Shown here piece after piece: positions 1-9,198 of a stretch of DNA of 64,000 nt. A program made the translations under genes and the position numbers. Location of the stretch: contig NZ_CP048815.1 in NCBI RefSeq assembly GCF_010977555.1, positions 2,224,501-2,288,500 on the forward strand, read 5' to 3'. This stretch comes from Caulobacter rhizosphaerae. Lineage in GTDB: Bacteria; Pseudomonadota; Alphaproteobacteria; Caulobacterales; Caulobacteraceae. The notes below the pieces were generated by a model, which was not told the DNA's origin, made no database searches, and saw only the letters and a list, made by a program, of their open reading frames with translations. Every line of letters begins with the position of its first letter. Positions within the stretch are counted from its first letter, which is position 1.

Positions 1-1501
1 GGTCGAACGGCCGGGGCTCCTTGCCCATCAGGTAGTTGTTGATGAAGAACGACCAGATCAGGTCGTTGCCGCGCAGGCTGTTGAAGGTGTCGGCCATCGA
101 CTGACTGGGCAGGTAGCCGCCCTGGCGGTCGATCTGCTCCTCGATGGTCTTGATCCAGGCCTCGTCCGTGAACAGCAGCAGGTCGCCGGCCTCGGAGAAG
201 TCCTGCTGGGCGGCGAAGAAGGTGGCCGAATTGATCCGCTTGTCCCCCTTGGCGGCCATGTGGGCCAGGGCGCAGGACAGCAGGGTGCCGCCGATGCAGT
301 AGCCGACGGTGTTGACCCGGTCGACGCCGCACTGGGTCATCACCTGCTGGCTGGCGTCGTAGATCCCCTCGAACATGTAGTCCTCGAAGGTCTTGTCGGC
401 CTGGCGGCTGTCGGGATTGACCCACGAGGCCACGAACACCGTGAAGCCCTGGCCGGTCAGCCAGCGGATCATCGAGTTCTCCGGGCGCAGGTCCAGGATG
501 TAGAACTTGTTGATCCACGGCGGGAAGATCAGCAGCGGGATCTCGTGCACCGTCTCGGTGGTCGGGGTGAACTGCAGCAGCTGCAGGATGTCGTTCTGGT
601 AGACCACCTTGCCCGGGGCGGTGGCGACGTTCTCGCCCACCTTGAACTTGGCCAGATCGGTCTGGCTGATCGCCAGCTGGCCGCCGCCGCGCTCCAGGTC
701 GGCGGCGAAGTTCTCCATGCCGCGCACCAGGCTCTCGCCCTTGCTCTGCATCACCTCGCGCAGGGCCGCGGGGTTGGAGATCAGGAAGTTCGATGGCGAG
801 AAGGCGTCGGTCAGCATCTTGGTGAAGAACTCGACCCGGCGCTTGGCGCTGGGATCGACGCCCTCGGCCTGCGAGACCAACTCGTTCAGCCAGTTCGACG
901 ACAGCAGGTAGCTCTGCTTCATCATGTCGAACATCGGGTTGGAGGCCCAGTCGGGGTCGCTGAACCGTTTGTCGCCTTGGGCGGGGACCACCACGGGCTG
1001 GGTCGGCTCGCCGGTCATCTTGCGGGCCGCTGACTGCCAAAGGTCCATGTAGCGGCTGAACAGGTCGGCCTGGGCGCGCAGCAGGCGGTCGGGCTGGGCG
1101 GCCAGGCTGGTCATCACCTCATTGAAGGCCGGGCCGACGTGGAAGGGGTCGGGGCTGAGGGCGGCGGGGCGGTCGGCCTGGCGCAGGGCGGCCTCGGCGA
1201 TCGCGCCCTGGGCCGTGACGGCGGCGCGGGCCAGGTTGGCCGACAGCGTCTCCAGCATCTGGCGCTGGTCGGGCGACAGCAAGGCCTCGAAGTCGGGCAG
1301 GGCGCCGGCGACGGGCGGCGGATCAGGACGCTCGGGGCGCGTGGCCGATTCGGCCGCCTTGGCGCGGGAGTCCGGCTGCGGGTCGGCTTTCGGCGGAACC
1401 TTCGGCGCGGCCTTGGCCTTGGTCTTGGCGGCGGTGGCCGTCGCATCGGCCCCGGCGGCCGGCTTTTTGCGCGGTTTGGGGGAGGTTTCGGTCGTGGCCA
1501 T
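1..1501 (-). CDS. phaC: class I poly(3-hydroxyalkanoate) synthase PhaC, partial (3' end beyond left edge)
   Basis: Polymerises (R)-3-hydroxyacyl-CoA into PHA granules in the cytoplasm. The start is ATG at 1501 and 500 codons are visible before the edge. Residues about 5-60 are an Ala/Lys/Pro-rich, probably disordered extension. A PhaC N-terminal region and an alpha/beta-hydrolase core follow. The lipase-like box GYCIGG has its catalytic Cys at residue 402 (codon at 296-298). In the well-studied Ralstonia enzyme this Cys is residue 319, so about 80 residues are extra at the front. The catalytic Asp and His should lie some 160-190 residues after the Cys and are therefore outside the window. The gene is divergent from the lipoprotein gene at 1597 with about 95 bases between them. 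The Gly-Gly box and the Cys nucleophile make the family assignment secure. Confidence 0.93.
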   Translation of the reverse strand, partial: MATTETSPKPRKKPAAGADATATAAKTKAKAAPKVPPKADPQPDSRAKAAESATRPERPDPPPVAGALPDFEALLSPDQRQMLETLSANLARAAVTAQGAIAEAALRQADRPAALSPDPFHVGPAFNEVMTSLAAQPDRLLRAQADLFSRYMDLWQSAARKMTGEPTQPVVVPAQGDKRFSDPDWASNPMFDMMKQSYLLSSNWLNELVSQAEGVDPSAKRRVEFFTKMLTDAFSPSNFLISNPAALREVMQSKGESLVRGMENFAADLERGGGQLAISQTDLAKFKVGENVATAPGKVVYQNDILQLLQFTPTTETVHEIPLLIFPPWINKFYILDLRPENSMIRWLTGQGFTVFVASWVNPDSRQADKTFEDYMFEGIYDASQQVMTQCGVDRVNTVGYCIGGTLLSCALAHMAAKGDKRINSATFFAAQQDFSEAGDLLLFTDEAWIKTIEEQIDRQGGYLPSQSMADTFNSLRGNDLIWSFFINNYLMGKEPRPFD

Positions 1502-1596
1502 GGACTTCCTTCCACCGTGTTCTCTTGGACCATCTCGCCTTGGCGGCTCGGATGGCCTTTCGCTCGACGCGATCATCGCATAAGACCTGAGACAAG

Positions 1597-2082
1597 ATGA
1601 ACGACGAAACCGGTAAAATCGTACGTCTTGGCGTACTCTTTCGCGGCGCGGCCCAAGTCAGCTTGCTGGTGGGCCTGCTGGCGGGACTGACCGCGTGCGC
1701 CTCGTCGATCTCGCCGTTCACGCCGCCGCCGGCCGATCCCAGCTCCCCGGTGGCCGCCGCGGCCAACGCCGCCGCCAAGGATTCCAAGGACGCCGTCGCG
1801 CCGCGCTTCATCGACATTCCGGCGATCCCGACCGACGTGCGCACGCCCGTCCAGTTCAAGAAGGCCGTGGGGGCCGAGAAGATCGCCGCCGACAAGCTGA
1901 AGCGCGAAACCGCGCCCAGCACCTGGACCCTGTCCGACACCGAAGGCTATGCGTCCAAGGCCCGCAAGATCGGCAAGGCGCCGCCCAGCGACATCCCCAC
2001 CGACGCCGACCGCGCCGCGACCGAAGCCTTCGCCAAGGCGGCGCGCGACCGAGCTACCGCGCCTCCGTCCAAGCCCCAATAG
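1597..2082 (+). CDS. small predicted lipoprotein, unknown function
   Basis: 161 residues. A basic N-terminus is followed by a hydrophobic stretch and a lipobox, LTAC, with the lipidated Cys at residue 34. This predicts a lipoprotein anchored to the inner or outer membrane. The mature part is rich in Ala, Pro and Lys and shows no domain I recognise; segments around 60-110 contain conserved-looking PAIPTDVRTP and TWTLSDTEGYA stretches. It lies alone between divergent phaC and the aminotransferase gene 109 bases downstream. The open frame, lipobox and normal high-GC codon use support a real gene; the function is unknown. Confidence 0.7.
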   Translation: MNDETGKIVRLGVLFRGAAQVSLLVGLLAGLTACASSISPFTPPPADPSSPVAAAANAAAKDSKDAVAPRFIDIPAIPTDVRTPVQFKKAVGAEKIAADKLKRETAPSTWTLSDTEGYASKARKIGKAPPSDIPTDADRAATEAFAKAARDRATAPPSKPQ

Positions 2083-2191
2083 GGCGACGGAGGCATAAAA
2101 TCCCCGTAACTGGCTTGGCTAGGCCCCGCTCGGGGTCTATCCATGCCCGACATCCGCTCCCGGCGCGCCGCTGCGGCGCAATGAGCATTTC

Positions 2192-3412
2192 ATGACCTCC
2201 GATTTCCACCGCATCCGTCGCCTGCCGCCCTACGTCTTCGAAGAAGTCAACAAGATCAAGGCGCGCCTCCGCGCCGAGGGCACCGACATCATCGACTTCG
2301 GCATGGGCAATCCCGACATGCCCACGCCCAAGCATATCGTCGACAAGCTGATCGAGACCGCGCGCGACCCCAAGGCCGGCCGCTATTCGGCGTCCAAGGG
2401 CATCGCCGGCCTGCGCAAGGCCATGGCCGGCTACTACGGCCGCCGGTTCGGCGTGAAGCTGAACCCCGACACCGAGGTGATCGCCACCCTGGGCTCCAAG
2501 GAAGGCTTCGCCAACCTGGCCCAGGCCTTGACGGCCCCCGGCGACGTGATCATCTGTCCCAACCCCGCCTATCCGATCCACGCCTTCGGCTTCATCATGG
2601 CCGGCGGCGTCATCCGTCACGTGCCGGCGCTGTCGCCCGAGCAGTACCTGTCCAACATCAGCCGCGCCGCCAAGCACTCGGTGCCGCCCGCCAGCGTGCT
2701 GATCCTGTCCTATCCGTCCAACCCGACCGCCCAATGGGTGGACCTGGACTTCTACAAGGACGCCGTGGCCCTGGCCAAGAAGCACGAGCTGCTGGTGATC
2801 AGTGACGTGGCCTATGGCGAGATCTATTTCGACAACAACCCGCCGCCCTCGATCCTGCAGGTCGACGGGGCCAAGGACATCGCCGTCGAGGTCAATTCGC
2901 TGTCCAAGACCTACGCCATGGCCGGCTGGCGCGTGGGCATGGTGGTCGGCAACGCCCGCATCTGCGCGGCCCTGGCGCGCGTGAAGTCCTATCTGGACTA
3001 CGGCGCCTACACCCCGGTGCAGGTGGCCGCGGCCGCGGCGCTGAACGGCCCGCAGGACTGCGTCGACGAGATCCGCGGCATCTACAAGAGCCGCCGCGAC
3101 ACCCTGGTGTCGTCGATGAAGCGCGCCGGCTGGGACATCCCCAACCCGCCGGCCTCGATGTTCGCCTGGGCCAAGATCCCCGAACAGTTCGAGGCCGCCG
3201 GCTCGATGCTGTTCTCGCGCCTGCTGATCGAGGAGGCCGGCGTCGCCGTCGCCCCCGGCATCGGCTTTGGCGAGTACGGCGAGGGTTATGTCCGCATCGG
3301 CCTGGTCGAGAACGAGCAGCGGATCAAGCAGGCCGCCCGTAACGTCAAGAAGTTCATCGCCAACGCCGACACGATCCTGGCCAAGGCGCACAACAAGATG
3401 GAACAGGTCTAG
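2192..3412 (+). CDS. PLP-dependent class I/II aminotransferase (AlaC / LL-diaminopimelate aminotransferase-like)
   Basis: 406 residues, fold type I. The PLP-binding Lys is K239 in SLSKTYAMAGWRVG, and the substrate-side motif SYPSNPTA lies near residue 173-180. The sequence resembles alanine/glutamate transaminases of the AlaC type and LL-diaminopimelate aminotransferases, which sequence alone does not separate. It sits directly upstream of homoserine dehydrogenase (43-base gap), which suits a role in aspartate-family or alanine metabolism and probable cotranscription. The start ATG at 2192 is kept because the conserved N-terminal HRIRRLPPYVF begins just after it. The family is certain, the exact substrate is not. 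Confidence 0.85.
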   Translation: MTSDFHRIRRLPPYVFEEVNKIKARLRAEGTDIIDFGMGNPDMPTPKHIVDKLIETARDPKAGRYSASKGIAGLRKAMAGYYGRRFGVKLNPDTEVIATLGSKEGFANLAQALTAPGDVIICPNPAYPIHAFGFIMAGGVIRHVPALSPEQYLSNISRAAKHSVPPASVLILSYPSNPTAQWVDLDFYKDAVALAKKHELLVISDVAYGEIYFDNNPPPSILQVDGAKDIAVEVNSLSKTYAMAGWRVGMVVGNARICAALARVKSYLDYGAYTPVQVAAAAALNGPQDCVDEIRGIYKSRRDTLVSSMKRAGWDIPNPPASMFAWAKIPEQFEAAGSMLFSRLLIEEAGVAVAPGIGFGEYGEGYVRIGLVENEQRIKQAARNVKKFIANADTILAKAHNKMEQV

Positions 3413-3455
3413 GGCGCGGACGCGCTGCCCGGCCGCAGAGTTTAGGAATGCGAAC

Positions 3456-4745
3456 ATGACCCAGAAGACCTGGCGCGTCGGCGTGGCCGGCCTCGGCACC
3501 GTCGGCGGGGGGCTGTTGCAGTTCCTGGCCGAGCAGCCGGACTTCGCCCCGGCCGGCGACCGCGCCGTGGTGACGGCGGTCTCGGCCCGCTCCAAGTCGC
3601 GGCCGCGCACGGTCGACATCTCGGGCCTGGCCTGGTTCGACGACCCCGTCGCCCTGGCCTCGTCGCCGGACGTGGACCTGTTCGTCGAGCTGGTCGGCGG
3701 CAGCGACGGCCCGGCCAAGGCCGCGGTCGAGGCGGCCCTGAAGCTGGGCAAGCCGGTGGTCACCGCCAACAAGGCGCTGATCGCCGAGCATGGCGCCGAA
3801 CTGGCCGCCCTGGCCGAGGCCAACGACGCGCCGCTGCTGTTCGAGGCCGCCGTGATGGGCGGCACCCCGGCGGTGAAGATGCTGCGCGAAGCCATGGTCG
3901 GCGACGAGGTGATCGGCGTGGCCGGCATCCTCAACGGCACCTGCAACTTCATCCTCAGCGAGATGGAGAAGACCGGCCGCGACTTCGCCGACGTGCTGCG
4001 CGAGGCGCAAGGGCTGGGCTATGCCGAGGCTGATCCCACCATGGACGTCGGCGGCTTTGACGCCGGCCACAAGATCAGCATCCTGGCCGCCTTGGCCTTC
4101 GGCTGCGCGCCCAAGTTCGACGCCGCCGAGATCGAGGGCATCAGCGACGTCGAGCTTCTCGACATCAAGCTGGCCAAGGACCTGGGCTATCGCATCAAGC
4201 TGGTGGCCGGCGCCGCCAAGAGCGACGACGGCGTGGCCGTGAAGGTGCATCCGTCTCTGGTCCCGCTGGAGCATCCGCTGGCCCAGGCGGGTGGGGCGCT
4301 CAACGCCCTGTTCATCGAGGGCAAGCGGATCGGCCGGATCTTCATCCAGGGGCCGGGCGCGGGCGCGGGCCCGACCGCCGCCGCCGTGGCCGCCGACATC
4401 GCCGACGTGATGACCGGCGCCAAGCGGCCGGTGTTCCAGGCTCCGGCCGGCCAACTGAAGCCGTTCGTGGCCGTCGATCCGGCCCGCTCGGTGGGCAAGG
4501 CTTACTTGCGGATCATGGTCCGCGACGAGCCGGGCGCCATCGCCGCCATCTCCGAGACCCTGGCCGAATGCGCCGTGTCGATCGACAGCTTCCTGCAGAA
4601 GCCCGTCGAGGGGGCAGGGGGCGTGCCGATCGTGCTCGTCACCCACGCGACGCCCGAATCCAACCTGCTGGACGCGATTAGTCGCATCGAAAAGCTGCAC
4701 GCCGTGCTAGAGCGTCCCCGCCTTTTGCGCGTCGCGCGCATCTGA
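3456..4745 (+). CDS. hom: homoserine dehydrogenase
   Basis: Reduces aspartate semialdehyde to homoserine with NAD(P)H, the branch point to threonine, methionine and isoleucine. The frame is open upstream from 3267, but the ATG at 3456 is chosen because it has an AGGA eight bases ahead and starts directly before the Rossmann motif GVAGLGTVGGG. 429 residues is the usual length for the monofunctional enzyme. The catalytic domain contains the conserved GGTPAVKMLREAMVGD region near residue 130-150, and the last 80 residues form an ACT domain beginning at AYLRIMVRDEPGA, which in this family mediates threonine feedback. It is followed after 52 bases by glpX, a pairing I recall from other alphaproteobacteria. 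Confidence 0.95.
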   Translation: MTQKTWRVGVAGLGTVGGGLLQFLAEQPDFAPAGDRAVVTAVSARSKSRPRTVDISGLAWFDDPVALASSPDVDLFVELVGGSDGPAKAAVEAALKLGKPVVTANKALIAEHGAELAALAEANDAPLLFEAAVMGGTPAVKMLREAMVGDEVIGVAGILNGTCNFILSEMEKTGRDFADVLREAQGLGYAEADPTMDVGGFDAGHKISILAALAFGCAPKFDAAEIEGISDVELLDIKLAKDLGYRIKLVAGAAKSDDGVAVKVHPSLVPLEHPLAQAGGALNALFIEGKRIGRIFIQGPGAGAGPTAAAVAADIADVMTGAKRPVFQAPAGQLKPFVAVDPARSVGKAYLRIMVRDEPGAIAAISETLAECAVSIDSFLQKPVEGAGGVPIVLVTHATPESNLLDAISRIEKLHAVLERPRLLRVARI

Positions 4746-4797
4746 GAACCGCGCAAAGCGGTCGGACCAAAAGCCTCGCATAGGCTGGGAGACGTTG

Positions 4798-5751
4798 ATG
4801 AGTTCGAAGACCCTGGACCGCGCTCTGGTTCTGGACGCGGTCCGCGTGACCGAAGCCGCCGCCATCGCCTCGTGGACGATGGTGGGCCGGGGCGACGAGA
4901 AGGCCGCCGACCAGGCCGCGGTCGACGCCATGCGCAACGCGCTGAACGAACTGGCCATCGACGGCGAGATCGTGATCGGCGAGGGCGAACGCGACGAAGC
5001 GCCGATGCTCTATATCGGCGAGAAGGTCGGCACCGGCAAAGGTCCGAAGATCGACATCGCCCTCGACCCGCTGGAAGGCACCACCCTGACGGCCAAGGCC
5101 ATGCCCAACGCCCTGGCGGTGATGGCCTGGGCGCCCAAGGGCAGCCTGCTCAACGCCCCCGACACCTATATGGACAAGATCGCCTGCGGCCCGGGCCTGC
5201 CGGCCGGGGTGATCGACCTGGACAAGTCGCCCGCCGACAACATCCGGGCCGTGGCCGCCGCCAAGGGCGTCGCGCCTGACCAGATCACCGTCTGCGTGCT
5301 GGATCGTCCGCGCCACGCCGAAATCATCGCCAGCATCCGCGCGGTCGGCGCGCGGCTCTATCTGATCACCGACGGGGACGTGGCCGGGGTGATCGCCACC
5401 ACCGACCCCTCGACCGGCATCGACCTCTATGTCGGCTCTGGCGGCGCGCCCGAGGGCGTGCTGGCCTGCGCGGCCCTCAAATGCGTCGGCGGCCAGTTCC
5501 AGGGCCGCCTGCTGTTCCGCAACGGCGACGAGCGCGCCCGCGCCGCCAAGTGGGGCATCACCGAACTCGACAAGAAGTACGACCTGCACGAGATCGTCCG
5601 CGCCGACGCGATCTTCGCGGCCACCGGCGTCACCTGGGGCAACCTGCTGGATGGGGTGACCTACAAGGACGGTTTCGTCCACACCCACACGCTGGTGATG
5701 AACTCGTCGACTGGCACGGTGCGCGAAGTGCGGATGAAGCGGAAGGCCTAG
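4798..5751 (+). CDS. glpX: class II fructose-1,6-bisphosphatase GlpX
   Basis: Hydrolyses fructose-1,6-bisphosphate in gluconeogenesis. 317 residues from the ATG at 4798 (GGGAGA just upstream); a TTG three bases earlier is in frame but less likely. Metal-binding motifs of the GlpX family are visible: GEGERDEAP near residue 61-69 and DPLEGTT at 90-96, with D90 and E93 as likely ligands. It follows hom in the same direction. In alphaproteobacteria GlpX often also covers sedoheptulose-1,7-bisphosphate; that is family knowledge and not shown here. A non-homologous class I enzyme of the same reaction follows at 5898. Confidence 0.93.
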   Translation: MSSKTLDRALVLDAVRVTEAAAIASWTMVGRGDEKAADQAAVDAMRNALNELAIDGEIVIGEGERDEAPMLYIGEKVGTGKGPKIDIALDPLEGTTLTAKAMPNALAVMAWAPKGSLLNAPDTYMDKIACGPGLPAGVIDLDKSPADNIRAVAAAKGVAPDQITVCVLDRPRHAEIIASIRAVGARLYLITDGDVAGVIATTDPSTGIDLYVGSGGAPEGVLACAALKCVGGQFQGRLLFRNGDERARAAKWGITELDKKYDLHEIVRADAIFAATGVTWGNLLDGVTYKDGFVHTHTLVMNSSTGTVREVRMKRKA

Positions 5752-5897
5752 GCCTTCCGTCCAACACCGACGCCGGTCCATCGCCGCAAAATGCGTCACG
5801 ACAACATCCTAGAGCAGGGCGTCGATCCAACCGGATCGGAAAACCCTCCGCGCGCGCTAAGGTCGCGCCGAATCCCTTCTGCAGTACGAGGCTCTCC

Positions 5898-6872
5898 ATG
5901 ACCACGCTGACCGATCTGGCCGGATGGCTCGCCAACGAACCGGCGAGCGACGATGTGAAAACCGTCGTGGCCGTGGTCGCCGGCGCCTGCGCCGAGATCA
6001 GCAAGGTGGTGGCCTCCGGCGCGATCCTGGGCAATCTGGGCGCGGCCGGCCTGGTCAACGTCCAGGACGAGGAGCAGAAGAAGCTCGACATCATCACCAA
6101 CGACATCCTGCGCGACGCGCTGAACGGCTGCCCGCTGGTGGCCGGCCTGGCGTCCGAGGAACTGGAAGTGATCGAGACCACCGGCGCGGTCGGCGGCTAT
6201 CTGGCCACCTTCGATCCGCTGGACGGCTCCAGCAACATCGACGTCAACGTCTCGGTCGGTACGATCTTCTCGATCCTGCCCGCACCGGCCGGCGTGGCGC
6301 CCAGCGAGGCGGACTTCCTGCTGCCGGGCCGCCGCCAGGTCGCCGCCGGCTATGCGGTCTACGGCCCCCAGACCATGCTGGTGCTGACCTTGTCCCAGGG
6401 CGTCGTGGCCTTCACGCTCGACGCCGACGGCGCCTGGCTGCTGACCCATGGCCAGGTGGCGATCCCGGCCGACACCGCCGAGTTCGCGATCAACATGTCC
6501 AACCAACGCCACTGGGCCGAGCCGGTGCGGGGCTATATCGACGGCTGCCTGCAGGGCAAGGCCGGGCCGCGCGGCAAGAACTTCAACATGCGCTGGGTCG
6601 CCTCGATGGTGGCCGACGTCCACCGCATCCTGATGCGCGGCGGGATCTTCCTGTACCCCTGGGACGCCCGCGAGCCCGACAAACCCGGCAAGCTGCGGCT
6701 GCTGTACGAAGCCAACCCCATGTCGCTGATCGTCGAGCGCGCGGGCGGTCGGTCGACCGACGGCGTGAATCCCATCCTCGACATCCAGCCCACCAAGCTG
6801 CACCAGCGCGTACCGGTGGTGCTGGGCTCGGCCAACGAGGTGGCGTTGGTGGCGGAGATGGCGGCGCGGTGA
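5898..6872 (+). CDS. fbp: class I fructose-1,6-bisphosphatase
   Basis: Same reaction as the GlpX gene just upstream, by an unrelated fold. The frame is open from 5481 but the protein begins at ATG 5898, giving 324 residues, close to the family's usual 330. The Fbp metal and phosphate signature [10 protein letters not shown] lies at residues 106-115, preceded by ASEE at 85-88, both diagnostic of class I. A C-terminal region ([17 protein letters not shown]) matches the family's helical end. A 146-base gap from glpX gives room for its own promoter. A perfect 26-bp inverted repeat follows 9 bases after the stop. Fbp sits between glpX and recJ, which suggests insertion into an older hom-glpX-recJ order. 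Confidence 0.94.
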   Translation: MTTLTDLAGWLANEPASDDVKTVVAVVAGACAEISKVVASGAILGNLGAAGLVNVQDEEQKKLDIITNDILRDALNGCPLVAGLASEELEVIETTGAVGGYLATFDPLDGSSNIDVNVSVGTIFSILPAPAGVAPSEADFLLPGRRQVAAGYAVYGPQTMLVLTLSQGVVAFTLDADGAWLLTHGQVAIPADTAEFAINMSNQRHWAEPVRGYIDGCLQGKAGPRGKNFNMRWVASMVADVHRILMRGGIFLYPWDAREPDKPGKLRLLYEANPMSLIVERAGGRSTDGVNPILDIQPTKLHQRVPVVLGSANEVALVAEMAAR

Positions 6873-6881
6873 GCTGAAGCC

Positions 6882-6959
6882 GGGGACATGCCCTTGCGGC
6901 GTGTCCCACCGGCGGGCGCGGCGCTTGTTCATGGGGACACGCCGCAAGGGCATGTCCCC
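6882..6959. repeat. perfect 26-bp inverted repeat between fbp and recJ
   Basis: The left arm is 6882-6907 and the right arm 6934-6959; all 26 bases pair, around a 26-base loop. The arms start GGGGACATGCCC and end in the mirror form. There is no T tract, so it is not a typical intrinsic terminator, although transcribed it would form a very stable hairpin. Such GGGGACA...TGTCCCC palindromes resemble dispersed intergenic repeats of bacteria, but no second copy was seen in this window. Confidence 0.85.
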
Positions 6960-7110
6960 GAGCACCGCGTCCGTTTCTGACGCACCGACGCCCTATCTTC
7001 CACCCTCGCGCCACATGGAGCGAATCCGCCAAAGGGCGTAGGTTCGGGAGATGACCACGACAGCCAAGCTCCGCATCTCCAGCAGCCTTTCCACGCGCGA
7101 GGGCTGAGCC

Positions 7111-8925
7111 ATGGCCGACGGACACGCCGCCCTCGCATCTGCCCACTTCCTCGACGTGGCCCGCTCCATCAGCGGCCGGGCTTGGCGGGAGCGACCCGGC
7201 GATGCGGCCGTCGCCCGCAGCCACCAGCAGCTCCATGGCCTGTCCGAGCCCCTGGCCCGCGCCCTGGCCTCGCGCGGCGTCGGCGTCGACCACGCCGAGC
7301 ACTATCTGCGCCCCACCCTGAAGGCGCTGTTTCCGGACCCCTCCAGCTTCACCGACATGGACCGCGCCGCCGAGATCCTGGTCGACGCGCTGGAGAGCGG
7401 ACGGCCGACCATGGTGTTCGCCGACTACGACGTCGACGGCGCCACCAGCGCCGCCCAGCTGGTGCGCTGGTTCCGGCACATGGGCGTCGAGCTGCCGATC
7501 TATATTCCCGACCGCCTGACGGAGGGCTATGGCCCCAGCCCGGCGGCTTTCAAGACCATCCGCGACAGCGGGGCCGAGCTGGTGGTCACCTTGGACTGCG
7601 GGGCGGCGGCCTATGACGCCATCGCCAGCGCCGCCACCATCGGCCTCGAGGTCGTGGTGATCGACCACCACCTGATGCGCGAGGATCCGCCGGCCGCCGC
7701 CGCCGTGGTCAATCCCAATCGTCCGGGCTGTCAGAGCGGGCAGGGCGTGTTGGCCGCCGCAGGCGTGACCTTCGTCCTGCTGGCCGCCCTCAACCGCGAG
7801 GCCCGCAAACGCGGCCTGTTCACCGACGAGCGGCCGCAGCCCGACCTGCGCCAATGGCTGGACCTGGTGGCCATGGGCGAGGTCTGCGACGTCACCCAGC
7901 TGGTCGGCTTCAACCGCGCCCTGACGACCCTGGGCCTGCGGACGATGTCCAGTTGGGGCAATCCGGGCCTGAAGGCGCTGTTCGAGGTCGGCAAGGGCTC
8001 GGGGCCAGCCTCGGTGTTCCATGCCGGCTTCATCCTGGGTCCGCGCATCAACGCCGGCGGACGGATCGGCCGCTCGGACCTGGGGGCGCGCCTGCTGTCC
8101 ACCGACGACCCGCTGGAGGCCCGGGCCCTGGCCGAGGAGCTGGACGGCCTCAATACCGAGCGCAAGGCAGTCGAGGCCGCCGTGGTCGAGGAAGCCGCCG
8201 CCCTGCTCGAGCGCGGCAGCAACTTCGATCCCGACGCCTCCGTCATCGTGGTGGCGGGGGAGGGATGGCACCCTGGGGTGATCGGCATCGTCGCCGGCCG
8301 CCTGCGCGAGCGCTATCGCAAGCCTGTGGTGGTGATCGGCGTCGACCGCGCCGCCAATGTCGGCAAGGGCTCGGGCCGTTCGCAGCCCGGCGTCAACCTG
8401 GGCGCGGCGATCCAGGCGGCCTTCGAGGCGGGCCTGCTGATGGCCGGCGGCGGCCACGCCATGGCCGCGGGCCTGTCGATCCGCCCTGATTCGATCCCCG
8501 AGTTTCGCGCCTTCCTGGAAGAGCGCCTGGCGGGCGAGATGGAGGCGGTGGGCGTCGAGGGGGTCGAGATCGACGCCCTGGTCCAGCCGCGCGCCGCCAG
8601 CCGCGCCCTCTGGAGCGAGTTCCAGCAGCTGTCGCCGTTCGGTCCGGGCAATCCCGAGCCGATGTTCGCCCTGGCCGGCGTGCGTCCCGAGCGGATGATG
8701 GCGATGAAGGGCGGCCACGTGCGGGTCGACCTGGTCGGACCGTCGGGCGACCGAATCAAGGCGATCTCCTGGCGCTCAGCCGAGACCCCGCTGGGCGAGC
8801 GCCTGCTGTCGGGCGGCGGCGCCCTGCATGTCGTGGGACGTCTGAAACCGGACGATTACATGGGCCGGGAAGGCGTCCAGCTGGAGATCGAGGACGTCGC
8901 CGACCCCCGCATGCGCACCACCTGA
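7111..8925 (+). CDS. recJ: single-stranded-DNA-specific 5'-3' exonuclease RecJ
   Basis: Degrades single-stranded DNA 5' to 3' in RecF-pathway recombination and repair. 604 residues. The DHH phosphoesterase domain has motif DYDVDG at residues 105-110 and the DHH triad D185-H186-H187; the DHHA1 domain has GGGHAMAAG near residue 449. A C-terminal OB-type segment follows, as in longer RecJ proteins. It is downstream of fbp in the same direction after 238 bases that contain the inverted repeat and a short frame at 7051-7107. The start at 7111 is the first ATG; the conserved N-terminal region begins soon after. Confidence 0.95.
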   Translation: MADGHAALASAHFLDVARSISGRAWRERPGDAAVARSHQQLHGLSEPLARALASRGVGVDHAEHYLRPTLKALFPDPSSFTDMDRAAEILVDALESGRPTMVFADYDVDGATSAAQLVRWFRHMGVELPIYIPDRLTEGYGPSPAAFKTIRDSGAELVVTLDCGAAAYDAIASAATIGLEVVVIDHHLMREDPPAAAAVVNPNRPGCQSGQGVLAAAGVTFVLLAALNREARKRGLFTDERPQPDLRQWLDLVAMGEVCDVTQLVGFNRALTTLGLRTMSSWGNPGLKALFEVGKGSGPASVFHAGFILGPRINAGGRIGRSDLGARLLSTDDPLEARALAEELDGLNTERKAVEAAVVEEAAALLERGSNFDPDASVIVVAGEGWHPGVIGIVAGRLRERYRKPVVVIGVDRAANVGKGSGRSQPGVNLGAAIQAAFEAGLLMAGGGHAMAAGLSIRPDSIPEFRAFLEERLAGEMEAVGVEGVEIDALVQPRAASRALWSEFQQLSPFGPGNPEPMFALAGVRPERMMAMKGGHVRVDLVGPSGDRIKAISWRSAETPLGERLLSGGGALHVVGRLKPDDYMGREGVQLEIEDVADPRMRTT

Positions 8926-8944
8926 AAAAACTGCTCTTCGTCGC

Positions 8945-8973
8945 TTGCGCCCCGGGGGGAAGCTTTGTATATC
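8945..8973 (+). promoter_or_regulatory. candidate housekeeping promoter for the tRNA-Glu pair
   Basis: TTGCGC at 8945-8950, a 17-base spacer, and TATATC at 8968-8973, 21 bases before the first tRNA-Glu. Both boxes are close to the sigma-70 consensus used for stable RNA genes; the call rests on sequence only. Confidence 0.5.
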
Positions 8974-8994
8974 GCCTGCTCTTCGCGGCCACGT

Positions 8995-9069
8995 GGTCCC
9001 TTCGTCTATCGGTTAGGACGCCAGATTTTCATTCTGGAGAGAGGGGTTCGACTCCCCTAGGGACTACCA
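8995..9069 (+). tRNA. tRNA-Glu (anticodon TTC), copy 1
   Basis: 75 bases including encoded CCA. The acceptor arm is GGTCCCT pairing with AGGGACT. The anticodon stem CCAGA/TCTGG encloses a loop with TTC, and the T arm carries GGTTCGA. It decodes GAA/GAG. An exact second copy follows at 9124. Confidence 0.97.
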
Positions 9070-9123
9070 CCGCGAAGCGTACTTGGACTTTACATGCGAA
9101 TACCCGCCTAATGCAGGCGCCGT

Positions 9124-9198
9124 GGTCCCTTCGTCTATCGGTTAGGACGCCAGATTTTCATTCTGGAGAGAGGGGTTCGACTCCCCTAGGGACTACCA
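9124..9198 (+). tRNA. tRNA-Glu (anticodon TTC), copy 2
   Basis: Identical to the first copy over the whole gene; the identity extends a few bases on both sides (8992-9071 equals 9121-9200). The two lie 54 bases apart and are probably cotranscribed. Confidence 0.97.

Noticed and set aside
2124..2135. CCCCG/CGGGG stem after the lipoprotein gene as a terminator
   Set aside because: The loop would be only two bases and no T tract follows.
2054..3952. Minus-strand open frame of 632 codons opposite the aminotransferase and hom
   Set aside because: Crosses a gene boundary on the other strand and lacks any family resemblance.
7051..7107. 18-codon frame ending 3 bases before recJ
   Set aside because: It has a GGGAG just ahead and could be a leader peptide, but its composition is unremarkable and there is no attenuator-like structure after it.
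6583..8718. Minus-strand open frame of 711 codons opposite recJ and the fbp end
   Set aside because: Spans two real genes on the other strand and the inverted repeat; composition is that of a shadow frame.
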